From NCBI GenBank assembly GCA_024643595.1, contig JAHEMS010000026.1:2276-15563 (forward strand): a stretch of DNA of 13,288 bases, written 5' to 3'. The position numbers and the translations under genes were made by a program. Within the stretch, counting starts at the first letter, position 1, and every line of letters starts with the position of its first letter. The notes below the pieces were generated by a model. The model saw only the letters and a program-made list of their open reading frames with translations. It ran no database searches and was not told the origin of the DNA. Of this stretch, positions 12,851 through 13,288 are shown piece after piece. Source of the stretch: Bacteroidota bacterium (lineage in GTDB: Bacteria; Bacteroidota; Bacteroidia; Cytophagales; Cyclobacteriaceae).

Positions 12851-13288
12851 ATGAGATGCATCAGTGAGCAAGGATTAATAAAACTTGTAGTATGGGGATC
12901 GTTATTTATGTACATGAGTTGTTCCAGCAGTGATGATCCAGGCCCTGTAGATTGTACTGCCTCCAATCTTGCCTTGAGTTTCAGTGCTATCGATCCGACC
13001 TCCTGTACGGCAAACGATGGTAAAATTACTGCAACGGCTGTAGGTGGAGAAGGACCGTTTCAATATGCACTTGATGCGAAAGCATATGCTAGCACGGCAG
13101 ATTTCACAGGTCTTGGTGCCGGAACCTATCAATTAAAATTGAAGGATAAAAATGGCTGCGAACGGTCAACCAGTGTTGTCTTAAAGCCATTTGGATCAAC
13201 CTTGGCAGCAGTGATAACCGTTACAGATAGCGGATGTAATACGAGCAATGGCGCCATCTCTATAGATGCAACAGGAGGAACTGGGCCT
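12851..13288 (+). CDS. lipoprotein with SprB-like repeats (partial)
   Basis: Reading from the ATG at 12851 the frame is open to the right edge (146 codons), so the C-terminus is missing. Residues 1-24 form a lipoprotein signal ending FMYMSC, with C24 as the lipidated cysteine; the -3 position is not the ideal Leu, so the lipobox is imperfect. After it comes SSSDDPGP, a Ser/Asp stretch like the export signal that sends Bacteroidota lipoproteins to the cell surface. From residue 52 there is a repeat of about 75 residues: CTANDGKITATAVGGEGPFQ, then GLGAGTYQLKLKDKNGC. It starts again at C129 (CNTSNGAISIDATGGTGP) and is cut by the window edge. The pattern C..snG.I...atGG.gPf.Y followed by aGtY.l.v.D.nGC is that of SprB repeats, found in the gliding adhesin SprB and many other Bacteroidota surface proteins. 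It is 9 nt from the previous gene, so it belongs to the sigma operon. Confidence 0.8.
   Translation, partial: MRCISEQGLIKLVVWGSLFMYMSCSSSDDPGPVDCTASNLALSFSAIDPTSCTANDGKITATAVGGEGPFQYALDAKAYASTADFTGLGAGTYQLKLKDKNGCERSTSVVLKPFGSTLAAVITVTDSGCNTSNGAISIDATGGTGP

Noticed and set aside
12902..13132. Minus-strand open frame of 76 codons at the right end
   Set aside because: It is antisense to the SprB-repeat lipoprotein, whose signal sequence and repeats fix the plus frame.
1..13288. CRISPR arrays, tRNA or rRNA genes, insertion sequences, phage or defence genes
   Set aside because: Reading through both strands I saw no regular direct repeats, tRNA-like T-loop sequences, transposase or integrase motifs, or known defence domains. 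A dedicated scan could not be run.

Overview
The window is ordinary-looking chromosome of a Bacteroidota bacterium, most likely of the Cytophagales type. Evidence: a DUF5686 protein with a carboxypeptidase-regulatory-like N-terminus, a SprB-repeat lipoprotein, an OmpA-domain protein whose N-terminal region also looks carboxypeptidase-regulatory-like, several promoters of the Bacteroidota kind (TTTG about 17-18 nt upstream of a TAnnTTTG-like box), and starts that generally lack Shine-Dalgarno sequences. The genus cannot be fixed from the sequence alone. I see no phage, insertion sequence, CRISPR array, tRNA or rRNA.

Layout. 1-602 (minus): N-terminal part of an M1-family metallopeptidase, running off the left edge. 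706-1290 (minus): a secreted protein I do not recognise. 1521-2177 (plus): a small secreted OmpA-domain peptidoglycan-binding protein, convergent with 2235-2999 (minus), an M15-family D,D/L,D-peptidase. 3246-4606 (plus): a TrmH-type tRNA 2'-O-methyltransferase closely followed by a SanA/YdcF (DUF218) inner-membrane protein. 4688-7201 (plus): the DUF5686 outer-membrane protein. 7276-10573 (plus): the classic translation cluster thrS-infC-rpmI-rplT, in the same order as in E. coli, closed by a strong intrinsic terminator. infC starts with GTG and appears to have its own promoter, and the rpmI-rplT spacer holds two hairpins. 10634-10968: a 63-residue single-pass membrane protein, a possible 27-codon ORF, and a second very strong terminator.

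The most interesting part is the right end, 11017-13288. An ECF sigma factor is preceded by a promoter-like pair of the type ECF sigmas usually recognise. It overlaps by 17 nt a 410-residue protein that joins a short cytoplasmic region, one membrane helix, a polar linker of about 150 residues and a C-terminal beta-barrel-like domain. Nine nt further on begins a lipoprotein with SprB-like repeats and an acidic stretch after the lipid-anchored cysteine, cut by the right edge. Together they look like an envelope-spanning sigma/anti-sigma signalling operon with a surface protein as partner or output. Related sigma plus membrane-protein pairs are known (FecI/FecR). The tethered barrel as a sensor is my inference.
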